Source of the DNA: Streptomyces sp. Ru73
Lineage (GTDB): Bacteria; Actinomycetota; Actinomycetes; Streptomycetales; Streptomycetaceae
Reading direction: 5' to 3'
DNA: 59,371 nt
NCBI RefSeq assembly: GCF_002920575.1
Contig: NZ_PQSQ01000045.1
Coordinates: 1-59,371, forward strand
Program-made: the position numbers and the translations under genes
Notes under the pieces: generated by a model
The model's database searches: none
Told to the model about the DNA's origin: nothing
Seen by the model: the letters and a program-made list of their open reading frames with translations, nothing else
Shown: positions 44,040 through 53,360 of the stretch, one piece after another
Numbering within the stretch: the first letter of the stretch is position 1
How the letters are laid out: each line of letters opens with the position of its first letter

Positions 44040-45212
44040 TCAGTGGTGCAGTACGACCAAGTCGTCACGGTGCACGACCTCGCGCTCGTACGCCGGGCCC
44101 AGCTCCCGTGCGAGGTCGCGGGTGGACCTGCCGATCAGACGGGGGATCTCGCGTGCGTCGAAATTGACGAGTCCGCGTGCGACGGCCTCCCCCGCGGTGT
44201 TCCGCAGCTCGACCGGCTCGCCCGCGCTGAAGCTCCCCTCGACCGCCGCGATGCCGGCCGGGAGCAGCGAGGAGTGCCGCTCCACGATGGCCGCCACGGC
44301 CCCGTCGTCCAGGGTCAGCGCGCCGCGCGGGGTGGAGGCGTGGGCGAGCCAGAGCAGCCGGTCGGCGGAGCGGCGTCCGGTGCGCAGGAAGTGGGTGCCG
44401 GTCGGTCCTCCGGCCAGCGCCTCGGAGGCGTGCACGGCGGAGGTGAGGACGACGGGCACGCCGGCCGCGGCCGCGATCCGGGCGGCCTCGACCTTGGTGA
44501 CCATGCCGCCCGTGCCGACGCCGGCCTTGCCGGCGCTCCCGATGGAGATGCCCTCCAGGTCCTCCGGGCCCCTGACCTGCTCTATCCGCCGGGTACCGGG
44601 GGTCGAGGGGTCGCCGTCGTAGAGGCCGTCGACGTCGGAGAGCAGGACGAGCAGGTCGGCACGGACCAGGTGGGCGACGAGGGCCGCCAGCCGGTCGTTG
44701 TCGCCGAAGCGGATCTCGTCGGTGGCGACGGTGTCGTTCTCGTTGACGATCGGCACGGCGCCCATGGCCAGCAGCTGGTCCAGGGTGCGGTAGGCGTTGC
44801 GGTAGTGGGTGCGGCGGCTGGTGTCGTCGGAGGTCAGCAGGACCTGGCCGACGCGGCGGCCGTAGCGCGCGAAGGAGGCGGTGTACCGGGCGACCAGCAG
44901 GCCCTGGCCGACGCTGGCGGCGGCCTGCTGGCGGGCCAGGTCGCGGGGCCGCTTCTCCAGGCCGAGCGGGGCGAGGCCGGCCGCGATGGCGCCGGAGGAG
45001 ACCAGCACTATCTCCTTGTCCTGGTGCTTGGCCAGCACGTCGACGAGCGCGTCGACCCGGTCGGCGTCCAGCCCCCCGGCCGCGGTCGTCAGCGAGGACG
45101 AGCCGACCTTCACCACGATCCGCCGGGCCTCCGTCACGTCCTGCCGTGCGCCTGCCGCCTGCCCTGCGCCTGTCACCATTACCCCTGTCTCGCTGTCCGT
45201 CGGTGCCCGCAT
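44040..45212 (-). CDS. proB: Glutamate 5-kinase
   Basis: ProB phosphorylates glutamate, the first and usually proline-inhibited step of proline synthesis. The amino acid kinase domain shows RRIVVKVGSSSLT, EIVLVSSGAIAAGL, PIVNENDTVATDEIRFGDND, LLSDVDGLYDGDP and GSAGKAGVGTGGMVTKVEAA. A C-terminal PUA domain (PRGALTLDDGAVAAIVERHS, LVNFDAREIPRLIGRS) follows, as in most bacteria. I used ATG 45212 (390 residues); an ATG at codon 12 is also possible. Confidence 0.97.
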   Translation of the reverse strand: MRAPTDSETGVMVTGAGQAAGARQDVTEARRIVVKVGSSSLTTAAGGLDADRVDALVDVLAKHQDKEIVLVSSGAIAAGLAPLGLEKRPRDLARQQAAASVGQGLLVARYTASFARYGRRVGQVLLTSDDTSRRTHYRNAYRTLDQLLAMGAVPIVNENDTVATDEIRFGDNDRLAALVAHLVRADLLVLLSDVDGLYDGDPSTPGTRRIEQVRGPEDLEGISIGSAGKAGVGTGGMVTKVEAARIAAAAGVPVVLTSAVHASEALAGGPTGTHFLRTGRRSADRLLWLAHASTPRGALTLDDGAVAAIVERHSSLLPAGIAAVEGSFSAGEPVELRNTAGEAVARGLVNFDAREIPRLIGRSTRDLARELGPAYEREVVHRDDLVVLHH

Positions 45213-45588
45213 CCGGGTGCGGTCCCTTACGGCATATGGATGCCGTACGACGTACGGACATGAACGCCCGTACGGGCGAAATCTACGGCAGACGGCCCAT
45301 CGCCCGCCTGTCCATATCGTCTGCCGGACGCCCCGCGGGCACGCCGCCGGGTATCGTGATCATGCGCGCGGGCAACCTACGCAAGACGGAAAAGGGCCCC
45401 ACTTGGTTCCGAGCGAATCGTCCTGATTCGCGGTGATGCGAGCCACAGCAGATTGTCACCGGGGCACGCAAAGTCATACGGTCGGTTGTCGACCTGTCCC
45501 GTCCGCCGCCCCCACGGCGCCCCATCGCCGGGACTCGGCCGCCCCACCGGCCCCCCACCTGACCGACTTGCCGCCAGGAGCCCCGCCC
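45213..45588. other. Divergent intergenic region proB / TagF-like gene
   Basis: The 376-base gap has no gene but several inverted repeats. These are CCGTAC-N3-GTACGG (45243-45257), the perfect palindrome CGCCCGTACGGGCG (45265-45278), and an 8-bp stem GGCAGACG/CGTCTGCC (45287-45325). They lie on the proB side and could be operator sites. Confidence 0.5.
45453..45482 (+). promoter_or_regulatory. Candidate promoter of the TagF-like gene
   Basis: TTGTCA at 45453-45458 and TACGGT at 45477-45482 are spaced 18 bases apart. Transcription would begin near 45489, about 100 bases before the start codon. Confidence 0.45.
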
Positions 45589-47778
45589 GTGCCTTCCGCC
45601 GGATTCGCCAACCGACGAGCTACCAAGCTCGTGGCCCTGTTCGCGATGCTCATCGCGTTCGTGGCCCAGCTCGTCGGCGCCCTGCTGCCCGTCGTGCCGC
45701 TGTTCATCGCCGCCTCCGTGGTGAACCTCGGCCTCGACCTCTATCTGCAGCACAAGCAGCCCGGGCTGCTCTCCCTGCTGGGAAAGATCCGGCTGGACAT
45801 CACCGTCCGCCAGCTCATCCGCGACATGCTGATCCTGGTCGGACTGCTGCACATCCCGGGCATCAACCCGCTCAAGGAGCAGGCTCCCCTCACCATCGGC
45901 CTGCTGGTCTTCTACCTGGCCCACTTCGCGTGCCAGGCGGCCGCCGTCATGGTCCGCCGCACCCGTACGCTGCCGTTCCTCACCCGTAACATCGACGCCT
46001 CCGCTCTGCACCTGGTCAAGGCCCCGCCGCGGCTCCTGGCCCGCCAGACCGGCCGCCGGCTGCTGCGCTTCTCCGTGCCGACCACGCTCGGCATGATGGC
46101 CACCGCGATCACCCGCGACGCCCTGTGGGGCGGCATCGGCCTGGCCGTCGCCCTGGTCCTCGCCATCGGCGGCACCGTCTACCTCGCGACCTGGCTGCTC
46201 CCGAAGAAGCGCGCCGTGAACGAGCAGCGCGCGCTGGAGTGGCTGGACAACTGGCTCGCCGAGTACCAGCCGACCGTCGGCATGTACTTCTCCGGCGGCA
46301 CCACCTCCGCGTACCAGGCCAACATGTGGCTGAGCACGCTCGCCGCGCTGGACGGCAAGCCGATCATCGTGCTCCGCGAGCGCTTCATGGTGCAGAAGAT
46401 CGACGCCACCGACATCCCGATCGTCTGCATCCCCAAGGTCGCCAACCTCATGCGGCTGGAGCACTCGGCCCTGAAGGTGCTGCTGCACCCCGCGAACTCC
46501 GGCAAGACCTCGCAGATCCTGCGCATCCCCTCCATCAAGCACGCCTTCATCAACCACGGCGAGAGCGACAAGCTCTCCTCCTGCAACCCCTACGCCAAGG
46601 CGTACGACGAGGTGTGGGTGGCAGGCCCCGCCGCGCGCGACCGCTACCAGCTCGCCGACATCGGCGTGGAGGACAAGGACGTCGTCGAGGTCGGCCGCCC
46701 GCAGCTGGCGCCCATCAGGGCGTACGAGGGCGCGCCCAAGGGCGAGTACACCACCGTGCTGTACGCCCCCACCTGGGAGGGCTGGGACGGCAACCCCGGC
46801 AACACCTCGGTGATCCTGGCCGGCGAGAACATCGTCCGCGAGCTGCTCGCCGACCCGAAGGTGCGGCTGCTGTACAAGCCGCACCCGATGACCGGTTCGG
46901 TCGACCCGCGGGCCGGCGCCGCCAACGCCCGCATCCAGGCGATGATCGCCGAGGCCAACGCGCAGCGCTCCGGCCCCCGCCCCGGCCCGGAGGCCGCCGC
47001 GGAGCTGGAGGCCCGCGCCGCCGACCTGGCCGCGCTGACCACCTCCGGCTTCCGCCGCAGCGCGGACGAGCTGGAGCGGATGCTCGTGCAGAGCGCCCCC
47101 GAGGAGGGCCGCGCCGCCGCCGTCGCGGCCGCGACCGCCGCCTGGGAGGAGGCCTACTGGGCGTCCTTCCCGGAGTGGGAGCACCTGATCATCACCACCT
47201 CGCGCCCGGCGATCTTCGCCTGCTTCAACCAGGCCGACGTCCTCATCAGCGACGTCTCCAGCGTGGTCTCCGACTACCTGAGCAGCGAGAAGCCGTACGC
47301 GGTCGCCAACACCTCCGGCATGACCGAGGACGAGTTCCGCACGAACTTCCCCACGGTCCGCGCGGCGACGATCCTCACGCCCGAGGCGGACGGCGTGGCC
47401 GGCCTGCTGGAGACCGTGCGCAACCCGGAGCGGGACACCCTGGTGCAGGCCCGCAGGGAGCTCAAGGAGCACCTGCTCGGCCCGTCCGACCCGCCGTCCC
47501 TGGTCCGCTTCAACGCCGCCGCGCTCGCCCTGCGTGCCGCCGCCGAGGAGCGCCAGGTCCGGATGGAGGCCCGGCTCGCCGGCGTCCCCGGCCAGCGCGA
47601 GGAGGGCACCGAGGCCCACGAGGCCGCGGAGGCCGCCGAGGAGATGGAGCTGGACCCGGCGGAGGCCACCGACCCGGTCCGTCCGGCCACCGAGCCCGCG
47701 GAGGCCGCCGAGGCGGCGGACGCGGCGGAGACCGGCGAGCCGCCGGTCGCGGCCGACGGCTCGCGCGCCAGGGTCTGA
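45589..47778 (+). CDS. CDP-glycerol:glycerophosphotransferase (TagF/TagB)-like membrane protein
   Basis: TagF/TagB enzymes polymerise glycerol phosphate in teichoic acid synthesis. I used GTG 45589, with AGGAG 9 bases upstream, giving 729 residues. The N-terminal 210 residues hold about five hydrophobic segments (LVALFAMLIAFVAQLVGALL, LTIGLLVFYLAHFACQAAAV, IGLAVALVLAIGGTVYLATW), unlike classical TagF. The catalytic part has KHAFINHGESDK, VWVAGPAARDRY, VLYAPTWEGWDGN, VRLLYKPHPMTGS and ADVLISDVSSVVSDYL, matching the glycosyltransferase-like motifs with the conserved His residues. The C-terminus is a long Glu/Ala-rich disordered tail. The polymer made by this protein is unknown. Confidence 0.9.
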   Translation: MPSAGFANRRATKLVALFAMLIAFVAQLVGALLPVVPLFIAASVVNLGLDLYLQHKQPGLLSLLGKIRLDITVRQLIRDMLILVGLLHIPGINPLKEQAPLTIGLLVFYLAHFACQAAAVMVRRTRTLPFLTRNIDASALHLVKAPPRLLARQTGRRLLRFSVPTTLGMMATAITRDALWGGIGLAVALVLAIGGTVYLATWLLPKKRAVNEQRALEWLDNWLAEYQPTVGMYFSGGTTSAYQANMWLSTLAALDGKPIIVLRERFMVQKIDATDIPIVCIPKVANLMRLEHSALKVLLHPANSGKTSQILRIPSIKHAFINHGESDKLSSCNPYAKAYDEVWVAGPAARDRYQLADIGVEDKDVVEVGRPQLAPIRAYEGAPKGEYTTVLYAPTWEGWDGNPGNTSVILAGENIVRELLADPKVRLLYKPHPMTGSVDPRAGAANARIQAMIAEANAQRSGPRPGPEAAAELEARAADLAALTTSGFRRSADELERMLVQSAPEEGRAAAVAAATAAWEEAYWASFPEWEHLIITTSRPAIFACFNQADVLISDVSSVVSDYLSSEKPYAVANTSGMTEDEFRTNFPTVRAATILTPEADGVAGLLETVRNPERDTLVQARRELKEHLLGPSDPPSLVRFNAAALALRAAAEERQVRMEARLAGVPGQREEGTEAHEAAEAAEEMELDPAEATDPVRPATEPAEAAEAADAAETGEPPVAADGSRARV

Positions 47779-47796
47779 CGGCGCGCCGTACGCACG

Positions 47797-47843
47797 ACGG
47801 GGAAGGCCCCGCGAGGTGACAAGCCTCGCGGGGCCTTTCCCGT
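47797..47843. terminator. Strong bidirectional terminator
   Basis: A 20-bp stem (ACGGGGAAGGCCCCGCGAGG with a near-perfect complement, one G-U pair) closes on a TGACAAG loop between two convergent genes. Confidence 0.85.
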
Positions 47844-47848
47844 CCGCG

Positions 47849-50800
47849 CTAACCGCCGCAGACCTGCGGCGGCGGGCCGCCCGTCATGCCGTCCCGCTCC
47901 GCCGCCGTGAAGGTGCGCTGTCCCAGTACGCGGCACAGCTCCCGGCGCCACTCCTCCGGGTCGAGCCGTACCAGGTCGACGCCGTCGGACGAGTCGTCCT
48001 GCCGGAGCAGCGCCTTGCCGTCGTCGGTCGCCGTCAGGAAGTACTGCTGCTTCCCGAAGTCAAAGGTTTCCTCGTACGCGCCGTCCGCCGTGTAGACGCG
48101 CGCCGAGGAGCCCTCCGCGAGGAACAGCCGCGGGCTGTCGCCGACGAAGAACGCGTCGAAGCCGCCGGCGCCCTGCTCGCTCACCGGGCCGACCGGGCCC
48201 ATGATCCGCTTCGGATGGCCGCCGGACAGGGACCACAGCTCGATGAGCGATCCCTGGGTGAGGACGCCGGCGCGCGTACCGCCGGCGTCCAGGAAGACGG
48301 CGTTGGCGTCCCTGCCCAGACCGATCTTCTTCTCCGCCCGCCCGCGGCGCAGGTCGACCACGTGGAAGGCGCCCTCGTCGGCGATCTTGACCAGCACCCG
48401 GCCGGCCTCCGGCGGGTAGCGGCCGATGTCGAAGCCCGCGCTGGGCGGCGAGCTGTGCCGGTCGAAGGGCGGCGGGCCGTCCTTGGCCAGCTTCAGGTCG
48501 CGCAGGTCCAGCCGCGACAGCCGCCGCCCGGTCCTGGCGTCCCAGCGCATCACCACCGTGTCGGTGCGGGTCACCAGCTCGTCAGCGCCGAGGAAGAAGA
48601 CCTGCGGCATCTCCCGCTCGCCCCAGTCGTTGGGACGCGACAGCGGCAGCTTGATCCGGGCCACCGGGCGCAGCGACGGCAGCGCGTGCACCAGCACGGT
48701 GTCGTACGCCGCCACGTCCGCGACCAGGGTCTCGCCGCCGTTGACCGACGGTGCCAGGAGGTATCTGCTGTCATCGGCGGCCAGTGGCCCGGCGACCCCG
48801 CGTTTCTTGTACGGCGGACTCTGCGCGAGGACCTTCCGGCTGTCCACCGTCCCCAGGACCCGGAGCCGGCGCTCGGCGCCCTTCCCCGACCTGATGATCA
48901 TGCGGGTGCCGTCCCCGAGGAGCCGCGGGTCCTCGGCGCGCTCCTGCCGCCGGGTGTTCAGCACCGTCGCGGTGATGCTCCTGCCGTCCGCCAAGGCGAC
49001 GACCGGCGCGTCGGCGCCGCCGAGCAGCCGCCGGCCGACCAGCGCCCCGTACTGCCCGCCCGAGGTCATTCCGAGCATCTTGCGGCGCGCCCGGTCGTAC
49101 ACGGTCCACTCGCCCGTCGCGGCCGTGGCCAGCCGGCCGCCGGTCCGGTCCACGGCGAAGTCGTCACACCCATAGGCGCTGTGAGGGACGTAACGGCCCA
49201 GCTCCCGGCCGTCGGCGACGCGCACGAACCGGTACCGGACCTTGGTGACGTTCGTGCCCTCCGAGCAGACCACGGCGGTTCCGCCGTCGCCCGAGACGGT
49301 GGCGTCGGCCACGTCCTCCGCGAGCTTCCGGGACGTGCCCGTACGGGTGTCCACGGCCACCAGCCGCAGGTCGGAGTCGAGCCCCAGCCCCTGCTCCTTC
49401 CCGGCGGTGGCCACGACCGTGCGGTCGTCGGAGCCGAACCACACATGGCTCAGGTCGTCCGGGGCCGCGGCGGGCAGCCGCCGGCGCTGACCGGTCGTCA
49501 GGTCCCACAGCGTCACGCGGCCGTATGCCACGGTCACGGCGCGGCGCCCGTCCGGCGAGAGGTCGCCGATGCCCTTCGGATTCGTCGCCGTGCCCTTGAC
49601 GTCCGGGTCGTCCTCGTCGCCGCGCAGCGTGTGGGCCGGGCCGATCAGACCGTCGGTGTGCGGCCGTACGTCGTGCCAGACCAGTGAGCCGCCGCGGATC
49701 AGGTAGGCGATGCGCTTCCCGTCCGCGCTGACCATCGGGTAGACGATGTTCCTGGTGACCGGGAGGTGGACGCGGCGGGTCCGTTCGCCGCCGCCCCGGA
49801 GGAAGAGCGTCGCCCGCCCCAGCTCGGTGGTCACCAGGACCACCCCGCCGTCCGCGCTGAGCGCCAGCGCGTCGATGCTCCCCTGCGTGCCGGACAGCTG
49901 CCAGGTGATGCCGTGCATCTCGTCGTACCGGCGCATCAGCTCGTTGCGGGCCTCGCGCGTCGGCGACGTCCGGTACGCGGCCATCGCCACCATGGCGGCC
50001 AGCCCCGGGTCCTGTTCGCGCAGCTCCACCGAGAGGCCCGCCAGCTCCCGGGACCGGGACTGCCGGTCCGCCTCGGCCTTCAGCTCCGACTGCACGACGA
50101 GGAACGTGCCCAGCGTCACGATCAGCGCGAGCACCAGTCCCCCGGCGACCCAGGCGGTACGTCTTCGGAGCCTGCGGGCGCGCCGGTGGCGCAGCCCGCG
50201 CTCCAGGTAGTCCAGCTCCGCCGCGCTCAGCTCGGCGCGGCGGTCCGTCAGCCACGGCTGCGCCGCCCGCAGTTCGTCCGCGCCCGGCAGCCGGCCGGCC
50301 GGCTCCCCCGCCGCCTGCCAGCGCTCCAGGTCCCGGCGGAGCCCCGTACGCCAGAGCAGGAACGCGCCGTCCGCCCGTACCCGCTCCGCCAGCCGCGGCC
50401 AGGCACCGATCAGCGCCTCGTGCGCGAGTTCGACGGTCTCCCGGCGTTCGCTGTCGGTGCCGAGGACGAGCAGCCGCCGCGCCGCGAGCGCGCGGGCGAT
50501 CCGCCACCGCTCCTCGCCCGCCTCCGCCCGCGTCAGGACGTTGCGCAGCGGGCCGCCCTCGCCGCCGGGCCGGACCCGCACCAGCCCGGTCAGCAGCCGG
50601 AGCGCCACGTCCTCGTCCGCCTCCGGCACGCACTCCCGCCAGATGCCCTCGGCCTGCTGCCCCAGCGCGCCCTGTACGCCGCCCAGCGCGCGGTACGCGT
50701 CGAAGCGCAGCTGCCCGCGTTCCTGCGCGCGCCAGAGCCGGTCCAGGACGAAGCCCAGCAGCGGGAGCGCGCCCGGCTCGCCGCCCGCGTCGTCCAGCAT

Positions 50801-52138
50801 CGTGTCGACGAGCCCCGGATCGTAGGCCACCCCAGCGACGGTCTCGACCGGCCGCACGATCACCGCGCGGAGCTGCTCACGGGTCATCGGCGCGAGCGCG
50901 TGCACCGTACGGCTCAGCGCGGGCCCGGTACCCGGATGGGCGAGCGCCGCCTCCAGGTAGTCGGCCCGCAGGGTGACCAGGACGCGTAACTCCTCCGGAG
51001 GACCGGCGGGGAAGAGGACGGGGGCCGCGGTGTCCGCCTCCCGGCCCCCGGCGCCCGCGAACAGCTCCTCGCCCTGGTCCACCACGATCAGCAGCCGCCG
51101 CGCGCCGGTCTCCGCCAGCACCAGCCGGACGGTCTCCGGCAGCCCGCCGTCGGCCAGCAGCGGCGCGAGCGCGCGGGCCTGCGCGACCCGTTCGGCACCG
51201 CGCAGCTCCGGCCGCAGCAGGGCGGCCAGCTCCGAGGCGAGCGTGGTGAGCAGGGACCGCCCGGCGGCCGGCCGTACCACCACGACCGCGAAGCCCTCCG
51301 CACGCAGCCGCGGTACGACACCGGCCAGCGCGAGCGAGGACTTGCCGCAGCCGGACGGCCCCACCATGGTCACGTACGGGCGGGTCCTGACCAGCTCCGC
51401 GACCCGATCCGCCTCCTCGTCGCGCCCGAAGAACACCTCAGCGTCCGCCTCCTGGAAGGCCGCGAGCCCCCGGAACGGTGACGCGGGCCGCAGCACGGGC
51501 CCCAGCGCGGGAACGGCGTCGATGAGGGCCCGGGTGGGCAGCAGGAAGCTCTGCCGCGGCCCGGAGAGCTGCGAGCGCGCCACCATGCCCACGACGGCGC
51601 CCAGCTCCTCGTCCCATACGGGCGCGCCGCTGAAGCCGCGCTCGATCGGGGTGCCGTGCGCGTCCCCCTGCGAGAACTGCACCCACCCCTCGGCCGTACC
51701 GGCCCGCAGCCGCCCCACGTGCCAGACGCCGCCGGGCGAGGTCGCGGGGAAACCGGCGACGCGTACGCCGTGCCCCCACACGCTCGCGGCCTCCGCCATC
51801 CGCAGCGGCCGGGCGCCTCGGACGGGGGCCCGCAGCCGCAGTACGGCGACGTCGCCCGTGCCGTCGTCCCCGTACGGCAGCCAGTGCTCGACGTCCGCCT
51901 CTGCGCTGCCGCCGCCGTTCAGCGGCAGGTCGACGAGGACGCGCGCGTCCTCGGGCAGCGGCTCCCTGTGCGGGGTCCGCAGCGCGTCCGACACGACGTG
52001 TGCGCAGGTCACGGCCAGATCGGGCGCGACGAGGAACCCCGCCCCCGCGATGTCCCCGTCCGGCCCCGGCGCCCTGACGCGCAGCAGCGCGGCCCCCAGC
52101 ACGTCCTCCGCACTCCGCAGCCCCGCCAACCCCACCAC
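47849..52138 (-). CDS. Trypsin-like protease / STAND NTPase / membrane / beta-propeller fusion protein
   Basis: This 1429-residue protein starts at a GTG. Residues 1-215 are a trypsin-like serine protease: His47 in TCAHVV, Asp96 in GDVAVLRL and Ser170 in RGFSGAPVW. An nSTAND1-type NTPase follows at about 220-620: FRGLAAFQEADAEVFFGRD, Walker A GPSGCGKSS at 260-268, Walker B LLIVVDQGEE with Asp354, and the helical region SVHALAPMTREQL-like, EPGALPLLGFVLDRLW, VELAHEALIGAWPRL. Membrane helix 659-680 (AWVAGGLVLALIVTLGTFLV) is followed by a coiled coil and WD40-like blades to the end (STDGGVVLVTT-, GDLSPDGRRAVTVAYGRVTLW-type repeats). The last module probably lies outside if the NTPase is inside. 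Such proteins occur in actinobacteria without known targets; a conflict or stress signalling role is inferred. Confidence 0.9.
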   Translation of the reverse strand: MVGLAGLRSAEDVLGAALLRVRAPGPDGDIAGAGFLVAPDLAVTCAHVVSDALRTPHREPLPEDARVLVDLPLNGGGSAEADVEHWLPYGDDGTGDVAVLRLRAPVRGARPLRMAEAASVWGHGVRVAGFPATSPGGVWHVGRLRAGTAEGWVQFSQGDAHGTPIERGFSGAPVWDEELGAVVGMVARSQLSGPRQSFLLPTRALIDAVPALGPVLRPASPFRGLAAFQEADAEVFFGRDEEADRVAELVRTRPYVTMVGPSGCGKSSLALAGVVPRLRAEGFAVVVVRPAAGRSLLTTLASELAALLRPELRGAERVAQARALAPLLADGGLPETVRLVLAETGARRLLIVVDQGEELFAGAGGREADTAAPVLFPAGPPEELRVLVTLRADYLEAALAHPGTGPALSRTVHALAPMTREQLRAVIVRPVETVAGVAYDPGLVDTMLDDAGGEPGALPLLGFVLDRLWRAQERGQLRFDAYRALGGVQGALGQQAEGIWRECVPEADEDVALRLLTGLVRVRPGGEGGPLRNVLTRAEAGEERWRIARALAARRLLVLGTDSERRETVELAHEALIGAWPRLAERVRADGAFLLWRTGLRRDLERWQAAGEPAGRLPGADELRAAQPWLTDRRAELSAAELDYLERGLRHRRARRLRRRTAWVAGGLVLALIVTLGTFLVVQSELKAEADRQSRSRELAGLSVELREQDPGLAAMVAMAAYRTSPTREARNELMRRYDEMHGITWQLSGTQGSIDALALSADGGVVLVTTELGRATLFLRGGGERTRRVHLPVTRNIVYPMVSADGKRIAYLIRGGSLVWHDVRPHTDGLIGPAHTLRGDEDDPDVKGTATNPKGIGDLSPDGRRAVTVAYGRVTLWDLTTGQRRRLPAAAPDDLSHVWFGSDDRTVVATAGKEQGLGLDSDLRLVAVDTRTGTSRKLAEDVADATVSGDGGTAVVCSEGTNVTKVRYRFVRVADGRELGRYVPHSAYGCDDFAVDRTGGRLATAATGEWTVYDRARRKMLGMTSGGQYGALVGRRLLGGADAPVVALADGRSITATVLNTRRQERAEDPRLLGDGTRMIIRSGKGAERRLRVLGTVDSRKVLAQSPPYKKRGVAGPLAADDSRYLLAPSVNGGETLVADVAAYDTVLVHALPSLRPVARIKLPLSRPNDWGEREMPQVFFLGADELVTRTDTVVMRWDARTGRRLSRLDLRDLKLAKDGPPPFDRHSSPPSAGFDIGRYPPEAGRVLVKIADEGAFHVVDLRRGRAEKKIGLGRDANAVFLDAGGTRAGVLTQGSLIELWSLSGGHPKRIMGPVGPVSEQGAGGFDAFFVGDSPRLFLAEGSSARVYTADGAYEETFDFGKQQYFLTATDDGKALLRQDDSSDGVDLVRLDPEEWRRELCRVLGQRTFTAAERDGMTGGPPPQVCGG

Positions 52139-52202
52139 CCCCGTGAGTCAACCCCGGGGGAAGTATGGCCAGTTGGCCGCGGAATCGGTATCCCTTACGA
52201 CG

Positions 52203-52463
52203 TCACCGAACGTACGCGACGAAATCGGCGAACGCCCCGGCCGACACGGCGACCACGGCCCCGTGGGGGTCCTTGGAGTCCCGGATGGCGACGAGTGAGT
52301 CGGACGCCTGGGCGACCTCCACGCAGTCACCGCCGGTGTCACCGCTGTAGCTGGACTTGCGCCACTGGAGGCGGCCCAGCGCCGCGCACTCCACGCATTC
52401 GGCGTCGGCACTGTAGCTGGACTTACGCCACTGGACGCCGGTCGGGATCAGGATGGTGCTCAT
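52203..52463 (-). CDS. DUF397 domain protein with two motif copies
   Basis: This 86-residue protein has the short DUF397 hallmark WRKSSYS twice: VQWRKSSYSADAECVECA and LQWRKSSYSGDTGGDCVEVA. The usual VAIRDSKDPHGAVVAVSAGA tail follows. Most DUF397 proteins have one copy. They lie next to XRE-DUF5753 regulators and are thought to be small partners of them. The reading frame overlaps the upstream regulator gene by 41 bases, so translation is coupled. Confidence 0.88.
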   Translation of the reverse strand: MSTILIPTGVQWRKSSYSADAECVECAALGRLQWRKSSYSGDTGGDCVEVAQASDSLVAIRDSKDPHGAVVAVSAGAFADFVAYVR

Positions 52464-53271
52464 AGCGCTCCTCCATGACTCGGGCGATCAGTTCCGCGGA
52501 GTCCGCAGGGGACAGAGCGGAAGCCCGCAAGAGATCGTAACGGAGCGAACGCCCCCTGATCTCTTGCGGGTTGATCGTCGCCCAGTCGTCCTCGTACCCC
52601 TCCGAGTAGGCCACATCCGGGTGGTTGGCGAAGGAGAAGATGGTGAACGAGCCCGGCAGTCCCGTGTGTGCCCCCACGGAGAAGGGGAGCACTTGGACCT
52701 GAACGTGGTCCGCCTCGCGGAAATCGAGCAGGTGCTCCAGTTGTCGGCCCATGGTGGCACGACCGCCGATTTCCCGGTACAGCACGGACTCGTCGAGCAC
52801 GGCCCAGAGGAGCACTCGCTCGTCCCGCGCCAGGATCTTCTGCCGGTCCAGCCGCGCCTCCACCATGGCGGTGAGGTCGTCTTGGCGCATGACGCTGAGC
52901 ACCGCACGGGCGTACTCCTCGGTCTGGAGCAGCCCGTGCACCAACAGCGCCTGGTAGGTACGGATCTCGGTCGCCGTCGCTTCCAGGTGCGCAATCCGCC
53001 GGAACCACGCGGGCAACCGGTGACGCTTGACCATCTCCCATAACCGGACCAGCGCACCGTCCGCGCCCAGCGCCGTGTCGATACGGGGAATGTGCTCATC
53101 CTTGGGCACCTTCGCCGCCGTTTCGATCTGGCCGATCATCGAACCCGTCAGGTAGACGATCTCCCCCAGCTGCGCCAGCGTCAGGCCGGCCCGCTCCCGG
53201 AGCCGTCTCACCTCCGCGCCGAAGAAGTGCAGCGGGGAGGCCCCTGGGTCGAGGCACTTCACGTTGGCCAT
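52423..53271 (-). CDS. XRE-family DNA-binding protein with DUF5753 (WhiJ-like)
   Basis: This 282-residue protein has an N-terminal helix-turn-helix at about residues 17-70 (FGAEVRRLRERAGLTLAQLG, TGSMIGQIETAAKVP). A DUF5753 domain follows (WFRRIAHLEATATEIRTYQA, LVHGLLQTEEYARAVL, ARLDRQKIL, LLWAVLDESVLYREIGG, VQVLPFSVGAHTGLPGSFTI). This is the WhiJ type that pairs with DUF397 proteins and HATPase proteins in Streptomyces development loci. It is divergent from the HATPase gene with only 89 bases between them, so one operator may serve both. Confidence 0.93.
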   Translation of the reverse strand: MANVKCLDPGASPLHFFGAEVRRLRERAGLTLAQLGEIVYLTGSMIGQIETAAKVPKDEHIPRIDTALGADGALVRLWEMVKRHRLPAWFRRIAHLEATATEIRTYQALLVHGLLQTEEYARAVLSVMRQDDLTAMVEARLDRQKILARDERVLLWAVLDESVLYREIGGRATMGRQLEHLLDFREADHVQVQVLPFSVGAHTGLPGSFTIFSFANHPDVAYSEGYEDDWATINPQEIRGRSLRYDLLRASALSPADSAELIARVMEERYEHHPDPDRRPVA

Positions 53272-53360
53272 GGGAGCTCCCTCGCTCGACCTGCGCCACC
53301 CGATGGAGAGTTGCGTTCAATCCGTAGCAGAGCGTAATCGACCCTGCGCACGCTTGTCCC

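Noticed and set aside
43856..44068. Short minus-strand frame of 70 codons downstream of proB
   Set aside because: It overlaps the proB end out of frame and has no plausible protein character.
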